A stretch of 64,000 bases of DNA from Sphingomonas sp. SORGH_AS_0950 (GTDB taxonomy: Bacteria > Pseudomonadota > Alphaproteobacteria > Sphingomonadales > Sphingomonadaceae). The position numbers were made by a program, and so were the translations under genes. Under the pieces are notes generated by a model. It did no database searches. It saw only the letters and a list, made by a program, of their open reading frames with translations, and was not told the origin of the DNA. The DNA is taken from NCBI RefSeq assembly GCF_030818415.1, contig NZ_JAUTAE010000001.1, forward strand, positions 2,940,001-3,004,000, in the 5' to 3' direction. Below are positions 19,882 through 26,996 of the stretch, piece after piece; the first letter of the stretch is position 1, and the number at the start of each line of letters is the position of its first letter.

Positions 19882-21009
19882 ATGCGCGCTGAAGCGCAGG
19901 CTCATGTCGACACGATCAAGGATGCCCTGGAGCTGCTGCGCCGCTTCCTCGACTGGGACCGCGCGCTGCGCCGCCTGGACGAGCTGAACGCGCGCGTCGA
20001 GGATCAGGCGCTGTGGAACGACCCCAAGCAGGCCCAGGCCGTGATGCGCGAGCGTCGTCGCCTGGACGAGGCGATCACCGCCACCCGCGCCATCGAGAAC
20101 GAGCTGTCGGGCACGGTCGAGCTGATCGAGCTGGCCGAGATGGAGGGCGACGAGGAGCTGGAGAAGGAAGCCGTCACCAGCCTGGGCGAGCTTGCCAAGC
20201 GGGCCGAGGCCGACAAGGTCAAGGCGCTGCTGGCCGGGGAAGCCGACGCCAACGACACCTATCTGGAAATCAACGCGGGCGCGGGCGGCACCGAGAGCCA
20301 GGACTGGGCCGGGATGCTCCAGCGCATGTACACGCGCTGGGCCGAGCGGCACGGCATGAAGGTCGAGCTGATCGACTTCCATGCGGGCGAGCAGGCCGGG
20401 ATCAAGTCGGCGACGCTGCTGGTCAAGGGCGAGAACGCCTATGGCTATGCCAAGACCGAGTCGGGCGTGCACCGGCTGGTGCGGATCAGCCCGTACGACT
20501 CCGCCGCGCGCCGCCACACCAGCTTTTCGAGCGTCTGGGTCTATCCGGTGATCGACGACAATATCGAGGTCGAGATCAACGAGAGCGAGCTGCGCATCGA
20601 CACCTACCGCGCATCGGGCGCGGGTGGTCAGCACATTAACACCACCGACTCGGCGGTCCGCATCACCCACCTGCCGACCGGCATCGTGGTGCAGTGCCAG
20701 AACCAGCGGTCGCAGCACAAGAACAAGGCCGAGGCCTATAACCAGCTCCGCGCCCGCCTGTACGAGCGCGAACTGGCCGAGCGCGAGGCGGCGGCCAATG
20801 CGCAGAACGCGACCAAGACCGATATCGGCTGGGGCCACCAGATCCGCTCCTATGTCCTCCAGCCCTATCAGCTGGTGAAGGATCTGCGGACCGGCGTCAC
20901 CTCGACCGCGCCCGGCGACGTGCTGGACGGCGATCTCGACTCGTTCATGGCGGCGGCGCTGTCGCAGCGCGTGACCGGCGAGGCGGTCGCGGTGGAGGAT
21001 GTCGACTAA
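19882..21009 (+). CDS. prfB: Peptide chain release factor 2
   Basis: 375-residue RF2, which reads UGA/UAA stop codons and triggers peptide release. The catalytic GGQ is in [11 protein letters not shown]. The stop-recognition tripeptide region reads [12 protein letters not shown], i.e. SPY where E. coli RF2 has SPF. The frame is continuous from the ATG, so the autoregulatory +1 frameshift of E. coli prfB is absent. A start preceded by CGGAG is well placed at 19882. Confidence 0.96.
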   Translation: MRAEAQAHVDTIKDALELLRRFLDWDRALRRLDELNARVEDQALWNDPKQAQAVMRERRRLDEAITATRAIENELSGTVELIELAEMEGDEELEKEAVTSLGELAKRAEADKVKALLAGEADANDTYLEINAGAGGTESQDWAGMLQRMYTRWAERHGMKVELIDFHAGEQAGIKSATLLVKGENAYGYAKTESGVHRLVRISPYDSAARRHTSFSSVWVYPVIDDNIEVEINESELRIDTYRASGAGGQHINTTDSAVRITHLPTGIVVQCQNQRSQHKNKAEAYNQLRARLYERELAEREAAANAQNATKTDIGWGHQIRSYVLQPYQLVKDLRTGVTSTAPGDVLDGDLDSFMAAALSQRVTGEAVAVEDVD

Positions 21010-21010
21010 G

Positions 21011-21757
21011 ATGCGTATCCAGGGGGCGGGATCGATCCTGGCGGCGGCACTCGTCATCGCGCTGGGGGGCGCGGTGGCGGCGTGCGACGGCTCCAAGCCG
21101 CTGATCCAGCGCGACGAGGACAAGCCCGGACCCTTTCCGGCGGCGGACCGCCCGGTCGCCGACGTGGTGTCGGCGCGCTGGTCGAGCGAGGATGCGCGGG
21201 ATCGGCTGCGCGAGGCGGACCAGGTGATGGACCGCGCCAAGATCCGCCCCGGCATGACCGTCGCCGATATCGGCGCGGGCGAGGGCTATTACACCGTCCG
21301 CCTGGCGCAGCGCGTCGGCAAGCAGGGGCGGGTGCTGGCCGAGGACATCGTCGCGGCCTGGCGCGACCGGCTGGCCGACCGCGTCGCGCGCGAGCGGCTG
21401 GACAATGTCAGCGTCCGGCTGGGCGAGCCCGCCGATCCCAAGCTGCCGCCGAACAGCTTCGACCGGGTGCTGATGGTCCATATGTATCACGAGATCGACC
21501 AGCCCTATGAGTTCCTCTGGCGGCTGTTCCCCGCGCTGAAGCCCGACGGGCTGGTCGTGGTGGTCGACGCCAATCGCCGCACCCGCGCGCACGGGACCCC
21601 GCCCGAACTGTTGAAATGCGAGTTCGAGGCGGTCGGCTTCACCCAGGTCTCGATCGAGAACATGCCCTCGGCGGGCGGTTATCTGGCCACGTTCCGCGCG
21701 ACCGGGCCGCGCCCCGAACCCGACACGATCCGGCCCTGTCGGATGCCGGGCAACTGA
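21011..21757 (+). CDS. Class I SAM-dependent methyltransferase with lipoprotein-like signal
   Basis: 248 residues from the ATG at 21011, which immediately follows the prfB stop. An N-terminal hydrophobic stretch ends in AVAACDG, a credible lipobox, yet the rest is a class I methyltransferase: [13 protein letters not shown] (SAM-binding motif I), [16 protein letters not shown] (post-III) and a GFTQVSIEN strand. Alphaproteobacteria have exported proteins of this kind, with unknown substrate. An earlier ATG at 20999 overlaps prfB by 11 bp and adds four residues. Export is predicted from the signal only; SAM is not known in the periplasm. Confidence 0.8.
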   Translation: MRIQGAGSILAAALVIALGGAVAACDGSKPLIQRDEDKPGPFPAADRPVADVVSARWSSEDARDRLREADQVMDRAKIRPGMTVADIGAGEGYYTVRLAQRVGKQGRVLAEDIVAAWRDRLADRVARERLDNVSVRLGEPADPKLPPNSFDRVLMVHMYHEIDQPYEFLWRLFPALKPDGLVVVVDANRRTRAHGTPPELLKCEFEAVGFTQVSIENMPSAGGYLATFRATGPRPEPDTIRPCRMPGN

Positions 21758-21894
21758 GCCGGGGCCCTTACGTCATCATTGCGCCGACAGACTTGGAACA
21801 TGACATATTTGTCATGTATTGATCGGTCATCGGTCCCGCACGGGGCCGATACGCCACCGGCCAGCATGGGCCGGGGCACGCCAAGGAGAAGACC

Positions 21895-22341
21895 ATGACC
21901 ATGTTGTTGATCGCCGGGCTGGTGCTCGGCACCGCCGCCGCATCCGATGGAGCGATCGAGCACCGGATGCAGCTGGACCATCATTCCGGGCCGGTCGCGG
22001 TCCGTTACAGCGCCGATGTCGGCGTGACCCATAAACAGATCGGCGCGGTCGCCACCGGCGGCCGCCCCTCGACGCTGCGGTGCCTGTGGAGCGCCAATGT
22101 GACCGTCCATCGCGAGGCGCGGGCGACCACCGGCACGACCCTGAGCCGCAGCGCGGCGCGTGACGGCGTGATCGAGGGCAGCCGTCCGGGCTGGTGCAGC
22201 ACCCAGCGCGCGGCGATCGCGCGCGAGGTGGCGCAGCGCCAGGACGCGGTGCGCGATCATGTCCAGGCGGTGGCGCAGGAGGATCATCCCACGCTGCGCG
22301 CCGAGATGGATCGTCTCCATGCCGAGACGCGCGCCGGATGA
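21895..22341 (+). CDS. Hypothetical secreted protein
   Basis: 148 residues with a short N-terminal signal (MTMLLIAGLVLGTAAAS) and two cysteines (in STLRCLWSANV and SRPGWCSTQR) that could form a disulfide. The C-terminal 50 residues are a charged helix (VAQRQDAVRDHVQAVAQ). A strong AAGGAGAAG ribosome site precedes the ATG. It overlaps the next gene by 4 bp, so the two small envelope proteins are co-translated. Function unknown. Confidence 0.75.
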   Translation: MTMLLIAGLVLGTAAASDGAIEHRMQLDHHSGPVAVRYSADVGVTHKQIGAVATGGRPSTLRCLWSANVTVHREARATTGTTLSRSAARDGVIEGSRPGWCSTQRAAIAREVAQRQDAVRDHVQAVAQEDHPTLRAEMDRLHAETRAG

Positions 22342-23090
22342 CCATGACGCACAAGGCCCTGTGGGCGGCGGCGTCGATGCTCGCCCCGATCGTCGCGGCG
22401 CATCCCGCCACCGCGCAGGATCGCCCCGCCATCGGGGTCGAGCTGGACAGCGACGAGAATCGCCGTGGCCTGAGCTGGAGCGGGGGGCGGGTGTCGCCCT
22501 CCGCCGACATCTTCGCGACCCGTGGCGCGCTGGAGGCGAGCGGCCGGATCGTGGCGTTGCGCGAATCGGATCGCCATGGCGGCGCGGGCCTGGTCGGCGA
22601 CCTGACGCTCGGTGCCAGCACGCTGGTCGGGCCGGTGACGCTGCGCGGCCGGGTGACGGGGCATCTGTTCGGCGGCGCGGGCTTCGACGCCGATTATGTC
22701 GAACTGGGCGGTGCCGCCTCCTATACGCTGGGGCCGGTCCAGCTGGACGCCGGCGCGGATTACGCCCCGTCGCAGGACGCGATCGGCGGCGACAATCTCT
22801 ATCTCCATGCGGGTGCGCAGGCGGGTGTGCCGGGCACCCCCTGGACCGTGCTGGCCGGGGTCGGCCATTCGACCGGCCAGACCGACAATGCCGCGCGCGC
22901 CGCCCGGCTGCGGCCCGGCGGCGACTATAGCGACTGGCGGATCGGCGTGGAGCATGTCGCGGGGCCGGTGACGCTGGGGCTGGATTATGTGGGGACCGAC
23001 GTGTCGGAGCGGGCGGCATCGGCCTTCCCGCTGGCCGATGCGCGGCATTCGGGCGACCGGCTGGTCGGGCGCGTGCGATTCTCCTTCTGA
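22338..23090 (+). CDS. TorF-like outer-membrane beta-barrel protein
   Basis: About 250 residues with a signal peptide ending PATAQ, then alternating hydrophobic strands (VGPVTLRGRVTGHLFG, YTLGPVQLDAGADYAPS, VTLGLDYVGTDVSE) and a terminal Phe (RVRFSF), as expected for an outer-membrane barrel. The pattern matches the TorF putative porin family and a paralogue at 32103-32939. It starts on an ATGA overlap with the preceding secreted protein; an ATG two codons on is also possible. The transported solute is unknown. Confidence 0.75.
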   Translation: MTMTHKALWAAASMLAPIVAAHPATAQDRPAIGVELDSDENRRGLSWSGGRVSPSADIFATRGALEASGRIVALRESDRHGGAGLVGDLTLGASTLVGPVTLRGRVTGHLFGGAGFDADYVELGGAASYTLGPVQLDAGADYAPSQDAIGGDNLYLHAGAQAGVPGTPWTVLAGVGHSTGQTDNAARAARLRPGGDYSDWRIGVEHVAGPVTLGLDYVGTDVSERAASAFPLADARHSGDRLVGRVRFSF

Positions 23091-23114
23091 ACGGATCGCG
23101 ATGCCGATCGGCCC

Positions 23115-23507
23115 TCATAGCATCCCCTGATCGCGCAGGCTGACCACCGCGCCCCGCGACAGGATCAGATGGTCGAGCAGCTTCACGTCCAGCGCCGCCA
23201 GCCCTTGCGCCAGCCGCCGGGTCAGCGTCAGGTCGGCGGCGCTGGGGCGGGGATCGCCGTCCGGGTGGTTGTGCGCCATCACCACCGCCTTCGCCGCCAG
23301 CAGGATCGCGTCGCGCGCCACCCGCGCCAGGGGTACGCCGACCGAATCGGCATGGCCCGCGACATGGCGCAATCCCAACAAGGTCCGTTCCGAACCCAGA
23401 AAGGCGATCCCCAGGGCCTCGCCGCCGGTCCGGTCCAGCCCCGCGAACAGCCGACACGCATCCTGGCGCGTGCGGATTCGCAAGGGAGGGCGAAGAAGGG
23501 CGGGCAT
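23115..23507 (-). CDS. RadC-like JAB (JAMM) domain protein, short form
   Basis: 130 residues containing only the C-terminal JAB domain of RadC (UPF0758). The JAMM metal motif is complete: AHNHPDGDPRPSAAD gives H-x-H-x7-S-x2-D. The N-terminal helix-hairpin-helix region found in full RadC (about 220 residues) is missing. RadC's role is unclear, having been linked to repair and to mobile-element biology. The gene stands alone, convergent to the porin and divergent from thyA. Confidence 0.82.
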   Translation of the reverse strand: MPALLRPPLRIRTRQDACRLFAGLDRTGGEALGIAFLGSERTLLGLRHVAGHADSVGVPLARVARDAILLAAKAVVMAHNHPDGDPRPSAADLTLTRRLAQGLAALDVKLLDHLILSRGAVVSLRDQGML

Positions 23508-23603
23508 TCCCGGCCCTGCTTCACCCCGGCGTCGAAAGCATCTTCAGCCCGCACCGTTCCGGTCGCGCTTGGCGCGGAGCGTGCGCGGCGCTAGGCCCGG
23601 GCC

Positions 23604-24398
23604 ATGCGGCAATATCTCGACCTCATGGACCGGGTTCTGACCCACGGCGTGCAACAGATGGACCGGACCGGCACCGGCACCCTGTCGGTGTTCGGCCATC
23701 AGATGCGATTCGATCTGGCCCAGGGCTTTCCCGCCCTGACCACCAAGAAGCTCCACCTGCGCTCGATCATCGTCGAGCTTTTGTGGTTCCTGCGCGGCGA
23801 CACCAATGTCCGCTGGCTTCAGGAGCGAAAGGTCAGCATCTGGGACGAATGGGCCGATGCGCAGGGCGATCTCGGTCCCGTCTATGGCAAGCAGTGGCGC
23901 GACTGGGCGACGGCGGACGGCCGCCATATCGACCAGATCGCCGAGCTGGTGGAACAGATCCGCACCCAGCCCGCCTCGCGCCGCCAGATCGTGTCCGCCT
24001 GGAACCCCGGCGACCTGCACGCCATGGCGCTGGCGCCCTGCCATTGCCTGTTCCAGACGCATGTCGCGAACGGGCGGCTGTCGCTGCAACTCTATCAGCG
24101 CTCGGCGGACATCTTCCTGGGCGTGCCGTTCAACATCGCCTCCTATGCGCTGCTGACCCATATGCTGGCGCAGCAATGCGATCTGGAGGTGGGCGAGTTC
24201 ATCTGGACCGGCGGCGACTGCCATCTGTACCTGAACCATCTGGACCAGGCGCGCACCCAGCTGGGCCGCGAGCCCGGCGCGCTGCCCCGGCTGGAGATCG
24301 TGCGCAAGCCCGATGCGATCGACGGCTATGAGCCCGAGGATTTCGTCCTGCACGATTATGTCGCACAGCCGCATATCAAGGCGGCGGTGGCGATATGA
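23604..24398 (+). CDS. thyA: Thymidylate synthase
   Basis: 264-residue ThyA, which methylates dUMP to dTMP using methylene-tetrahydrofolate and releases dihydrofolate. The catalytic cysteine lies in LAPCHCLFQ, the dUMP-binding arginines in [11 protein letters not shown], and the C-terminus ends in KAAVAI as is usual. Its last four bases overlap folA, whose product recycles the dihydrofolate, so the pair forms a classic thymidylate-cycle operon. Confidence 0.98.
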   Translation: MRQYLDLMDRVLTHGVQQMDRTGTGTLSVFGHQMRFDLAQGFPALTTKKLHLRSIIVELLWFLRGDTNVRWLQERKVSIWDEWADAQGDLGPVYGKQWRDWATADGRHIDQIAELVEQIRTQPASRRQIVSAWNPGDLHAMALAPCHCLFQTHVANGRLSLQLYQRSADIFLGVPFNIASYALLTHMLAQQCDLEVGEFIWTGGDCHLYLNHLDQARTQLGREPGALPRLEIVRKPDAIDGYEPEDFVLHDYVAQPHIKAAVAI

Positions 24399-24865
24399 TC
24401 GTCTTCGTGCTGGCGCGGGCGCGCAACGGCGTGATCGGGCGCGACGGTGGGCTCCCCTGGCACCTCCCCGCCGACCTGAAGCATTTCAAGGCGCAGACCA
24501 TCGGCAAGCCGATGATCATGGGCCGCAAGACCTTCGAGAGCTTTCCGGCGCCCTTGCCCCGACGGCGGCACATCGTCCTGACCCGCGATCCGCACTGGAG
24601 CGCAGAAGGGGCCGAGGTCGCGCATGACGTCGAGTCCGCCTTGGCGCTGGCGGGATCGGGCGATGTCGCTGTGATCGGCGGCGCGGAGATCTTCGCGCTC
24701 TTCCTGCCCCGCGCCGACCGGATCGAACTGACCGAGATCGACGCGGAGCCCGAGGGCGATGCGGTGGTCCCGGCCTTTACCGGATGGCATGAGACCCGGC
24801 GCGAGACGCATCCGGCCGAAGAGGGGCGTCCCGCTTATGCCTTTGTCTCACTGGTGAGACGATGA
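24395..24865 (+). CDS. folA: Dihydrofolate reductase
   Basis: 156-residue DHFR that reduces dihydrofolate to tetrahydrofolate with NADPH. Family motifs are [19 protein letters not shown] (Met20-loop region), IMGRKTFES and AVIGGAEIF. Length and motifs fit chromosomal trimethoprim-target enzymes, with no sign of a plasmid-type resistant variant. Translationally coupled to thyA by ATGA. Confidence 0.97.
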   Translation: MIVFVLARARNGVIGRDGGLPWHLPADLKHFKAQTIGKPMIMGRKTFESFPAPLPRRRHIVLTRDPHWSAEGAEVAHDVESALALAGSGDVAVIGGAEIFALFLPRADRIELTEIDAEPEGDAVVPAFTGWHETRRETHPAEEGRPAYAFVSLVRR

Positions 24866-24962
24866 TCGGCTGACCGGGATTTCCGCTGCCCGTTGCGCGA
24901 TGGGCATCGGCAAGTGCCGCAAAGCCTTCTATGACGGGCGGGCGCGTCGATCATGAGGCGCG

Positions 24963-25988
24963 ATGATCCTATCGGACGGGCAAGATCGCATGATCTGGGA
25001 AGCGCAGCGGCAGGCGGAGGAACGATGGGATGCCGAGCGGGAGGCCATGCTGTTCCTGGAGGCGCACCGGCTGGCGCATACGCCCGACAGCCATGCGGTG
25101 GCGCTTCACGCCCTGCGCCATCCCGGCAGCGTGCTGGGCCGCGAGGTCGCGCGGCGGACCGATGGCGGCGTCCGCCTCACGCCCGACGATGTCGATTCGC
25201 TCCGCCCGCTGCTGCGCGTGCACGAGGAGGCGGGGCACAGCCATGAGGCCTGGCAGCGCGACCTGGGCGTCCAGGCCGAACGGCTCGAGTCGCTGACCAC
25301 CGACGCGCGGCAGATCGCCCGCGACTTCACCAGCGACATGGCCGCGCTGTCCGGCGTGGACCGGGATGCGGAGGCGAGGAGCGCGGGCGACGTGGCCGGT
25401 CTGCTCGAACAGCTGATCGCGCGTATCGCGAAGACCGAGCGCGAGCTGGCCGAGCTGTCGGGCCATATCGCGGCGCTGCGCGACCGGATCGACACGGTGC
25501 CGCGCAACGAGGATGTCGACCCGCTGACCGGCGTGATGACCCCGACCGGCGCGCGCCAGATGATCGCGGAGCTGCCCGACCTTGCGCATGGCTATGTCCT
25601 GGCGAGCTGCGGGCTGGACGATCTGGACGCGATCGAGGCGCGATATGGCCGGTCGGTGGCGGACAATGTCGTGCGCGCCTTCGTCGCGACGCTGCGCCAG
25701 AGCTGTGTCGGTGCCGACATCATCCGCTGGCAGGACAATCTGTTCGTCCTGCTGTTGCGCGGCCGCCCGCTGTCGCATCTGGCGATGATGATGGAGGAGG
25801 CGCGCGGGGCGATGCTGGCGCGCACGCTGCGGCTGCGCGGATCGGGCGAGCCGATCGGGGTCGTTACCCTGTCGGCGGGCGTCGCCATGGGGCAGGGCGC
25901 GGAGCTGCCGGAGGTGCTCGACCGGGCCGAGGCCTTTCGCGCCGTGGCCAGCGCGGGGCAGGGCAATCGCGTCGTGTCGCGCGCCTAG
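24963..25988 (+). CDS. Degenerate GGDEF-domain protein
   Basis: 341 residues, no membrane segment. A long helical N-terminal region (1-180, coiled-coil-like heptads around RIAKTERELAELSGHIAALRD) precedes a GGDEF fold that opens with DVDPLTGVMTPTGAR and closes with VTLSAGVAMGQG. At the active site, where the signature would be GGDEF, the sequence reads RWQDNLF, so GTP and metal binding and diguanylate cyclase activity are probably lost. It may serve as a c-di-GMP or protein-interaction module. The alternative is a standard cyclase misread here, but the fold landmarks on both sides align well. Confidence 0.8.
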   Translation: MILSDGQDRMIWEAQRQAEERWDAEREAMLFLEAHRLAHTPDSHAVALHALRHPGSVLGREVARRTDGGVRLTPDDVDSLRPLLRVHEEAGHSHEAWQRDLGVQAERLESLTTDARQIARDFTSDMAALSGVDRDAEARSAGDVAGLLEQLIARIAKTERELAELSGHIAALRDRIDTVPRNEDVDPLTGVMTPTGARQMIAELPDLAHGYVLASCGLDDLDAIEARYGRSVADNVVRAFVATLRQSCVGADIIRWQDNLFVLLLRGRPLSHLAMMMEEARGAMLARTLRLRGSGEPIGVVTLSAGVAMGQGAELPEVLDRAEAFRAVASAGQGNRVVSRA

Positions 25989-26021
25989 CCAATTCGCGCG
26001 GGCCTGTTATAGCGCGCGCCC

Positions 26022-26951
26022 ATGCAGCGTCTTGATGGCGTGAGCCCCGTTCCGGCCCATCTGGCCGGCGGGATCGTCGCGCTGGGCAATTTCGACGGAT
26101 TTCATCTCGGCCACCAGGCGGTGATCGGGGCCGCGGTTGCGCGCGCGCGCGCCGAGGGGCGTCCGGCGCTGGTCGCGACCTTCGATCCGCATCCGATTCG
26201 CCTGTTCAAGCCCGACGCCGCGCCGTTCCGCCTGACCACGCTCGACCAGCGCGAGCGGTTGTTCGCCGAGGCCGGGGTGGATGCGATGGTCGTGTTCGGC
26301 TTCGACACCGCGCTGGCGTCCCTCAGCGCGCAGGAATTCGTCGAGCAGCGGCTGCTGGGCGCGCTGCGGGTCGGCGGCGTCGTGACCGGCGAGGACTTCA
26401 CCTTCGGCCGGGGGCGCAGCGGCACGGTCGCGACCCTGCGCGAATGGGGGCGGCGGCAGGGCTTCTCGGCCGAGACGGTCGCGCCGGTGACGCTGGACGG
26501 CGAACCGGTCTCGTCGAGCCGGATCCGCGCCGCGCTGATCGCCGGAAACCCGCGCGAGGCGGCCCGGCTGCTGACCCGGCCGTTCGCGATAGAGGGGATG
26601 GTCCAGCATGGCGACAAGCTGGGCCGCACCATCGGCTATCCCACCGCCAATCTCGACATGGGGCATTATCTGCGCCCGGCTTACGGCATCTATGCGGTGC
26701 GCGGGACGCTGGACGACGGGCGGGTGCTGGACGGTGCGGCCAATCTGGGCATCCGGCCCAGCTTCGACCCGCCCAAGGAATTGCTGGAGCCGCATTTCTT
26801 CGACTTTGCGGGCGATCTGTACGGGCGGACCCTGTCGGTCGCCCTGATCGACTATCTGCGGCCCGAGGCCAAGTTCGACACGCTCGACGCGCTGATCGCG
26901 CAGATGGACGGCGATTGCGCCCGCGCGCGCGACATTCTCGCCCGTGCATAA
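26022..26951 (+). CDS. ribF: Bifunctional riboflavin kinase/FAD synthetase
   Basis: 309-residue RibF, making FMN and then FAD from riboflavin. The N-terminal FAD-synthetase half has the nucleotidyltransferase motif LGNFDGFHLGHQ and VSSSRIRAALI; the C-terminal kinase half has GRTIGYPTANLD and the GIYAV segment. It lies 45 bp upstream of ileS, as in many proteobacteria (ribF-ileS-lspA). Confidence 0.97.
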   Translation: MQRLDGVSPVPAHLAGGIVALGNFDGFHLGHQAVIGAAVARARAEGRPALVATFDPHPIRLFKPDAAPFRLTTLDQRERLFAEAGVDAMVVFGFDTALASLSAQEFVEQRLLGALRVGGVVTGEDFTFGRGRSGTVATLREWGRRQGFSAETVAPVTLDGEPVSSSRIRAALIAGNPREAARLLTRPFAIEGMVQHGDKLGRTIGYPTANLDMGHYLRPAYGIYAVRGTLDDGRVLDGAANLGIRPSFDPPKELLEPHFFDFAGDLYGRTLSVALIDYLRPEAKFDTLDALIAQMDGDCARARDILARA

Positions 26952-26996
26952 TCCGGCATGACGTGTTAACCTAAAGTCGTTAAGGGCGTGTCCCCT

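Noticed and set aside
19882..20040. Programmed +1 frameshift in prfB
   Set aside because: The frame is open from the ATG to the end with no in-frame UGA near codon 25.
17122..21255. A very long open frame on the minus strand (more than 1300 codons) opposite mrcA and prfB
   Set aside because: Its translation is low-complexity (Arg/His/Ala/Asp-rich), without domain or start context, and it is exactly antisense to two certain genes. High GC leaves such frames open by chance.
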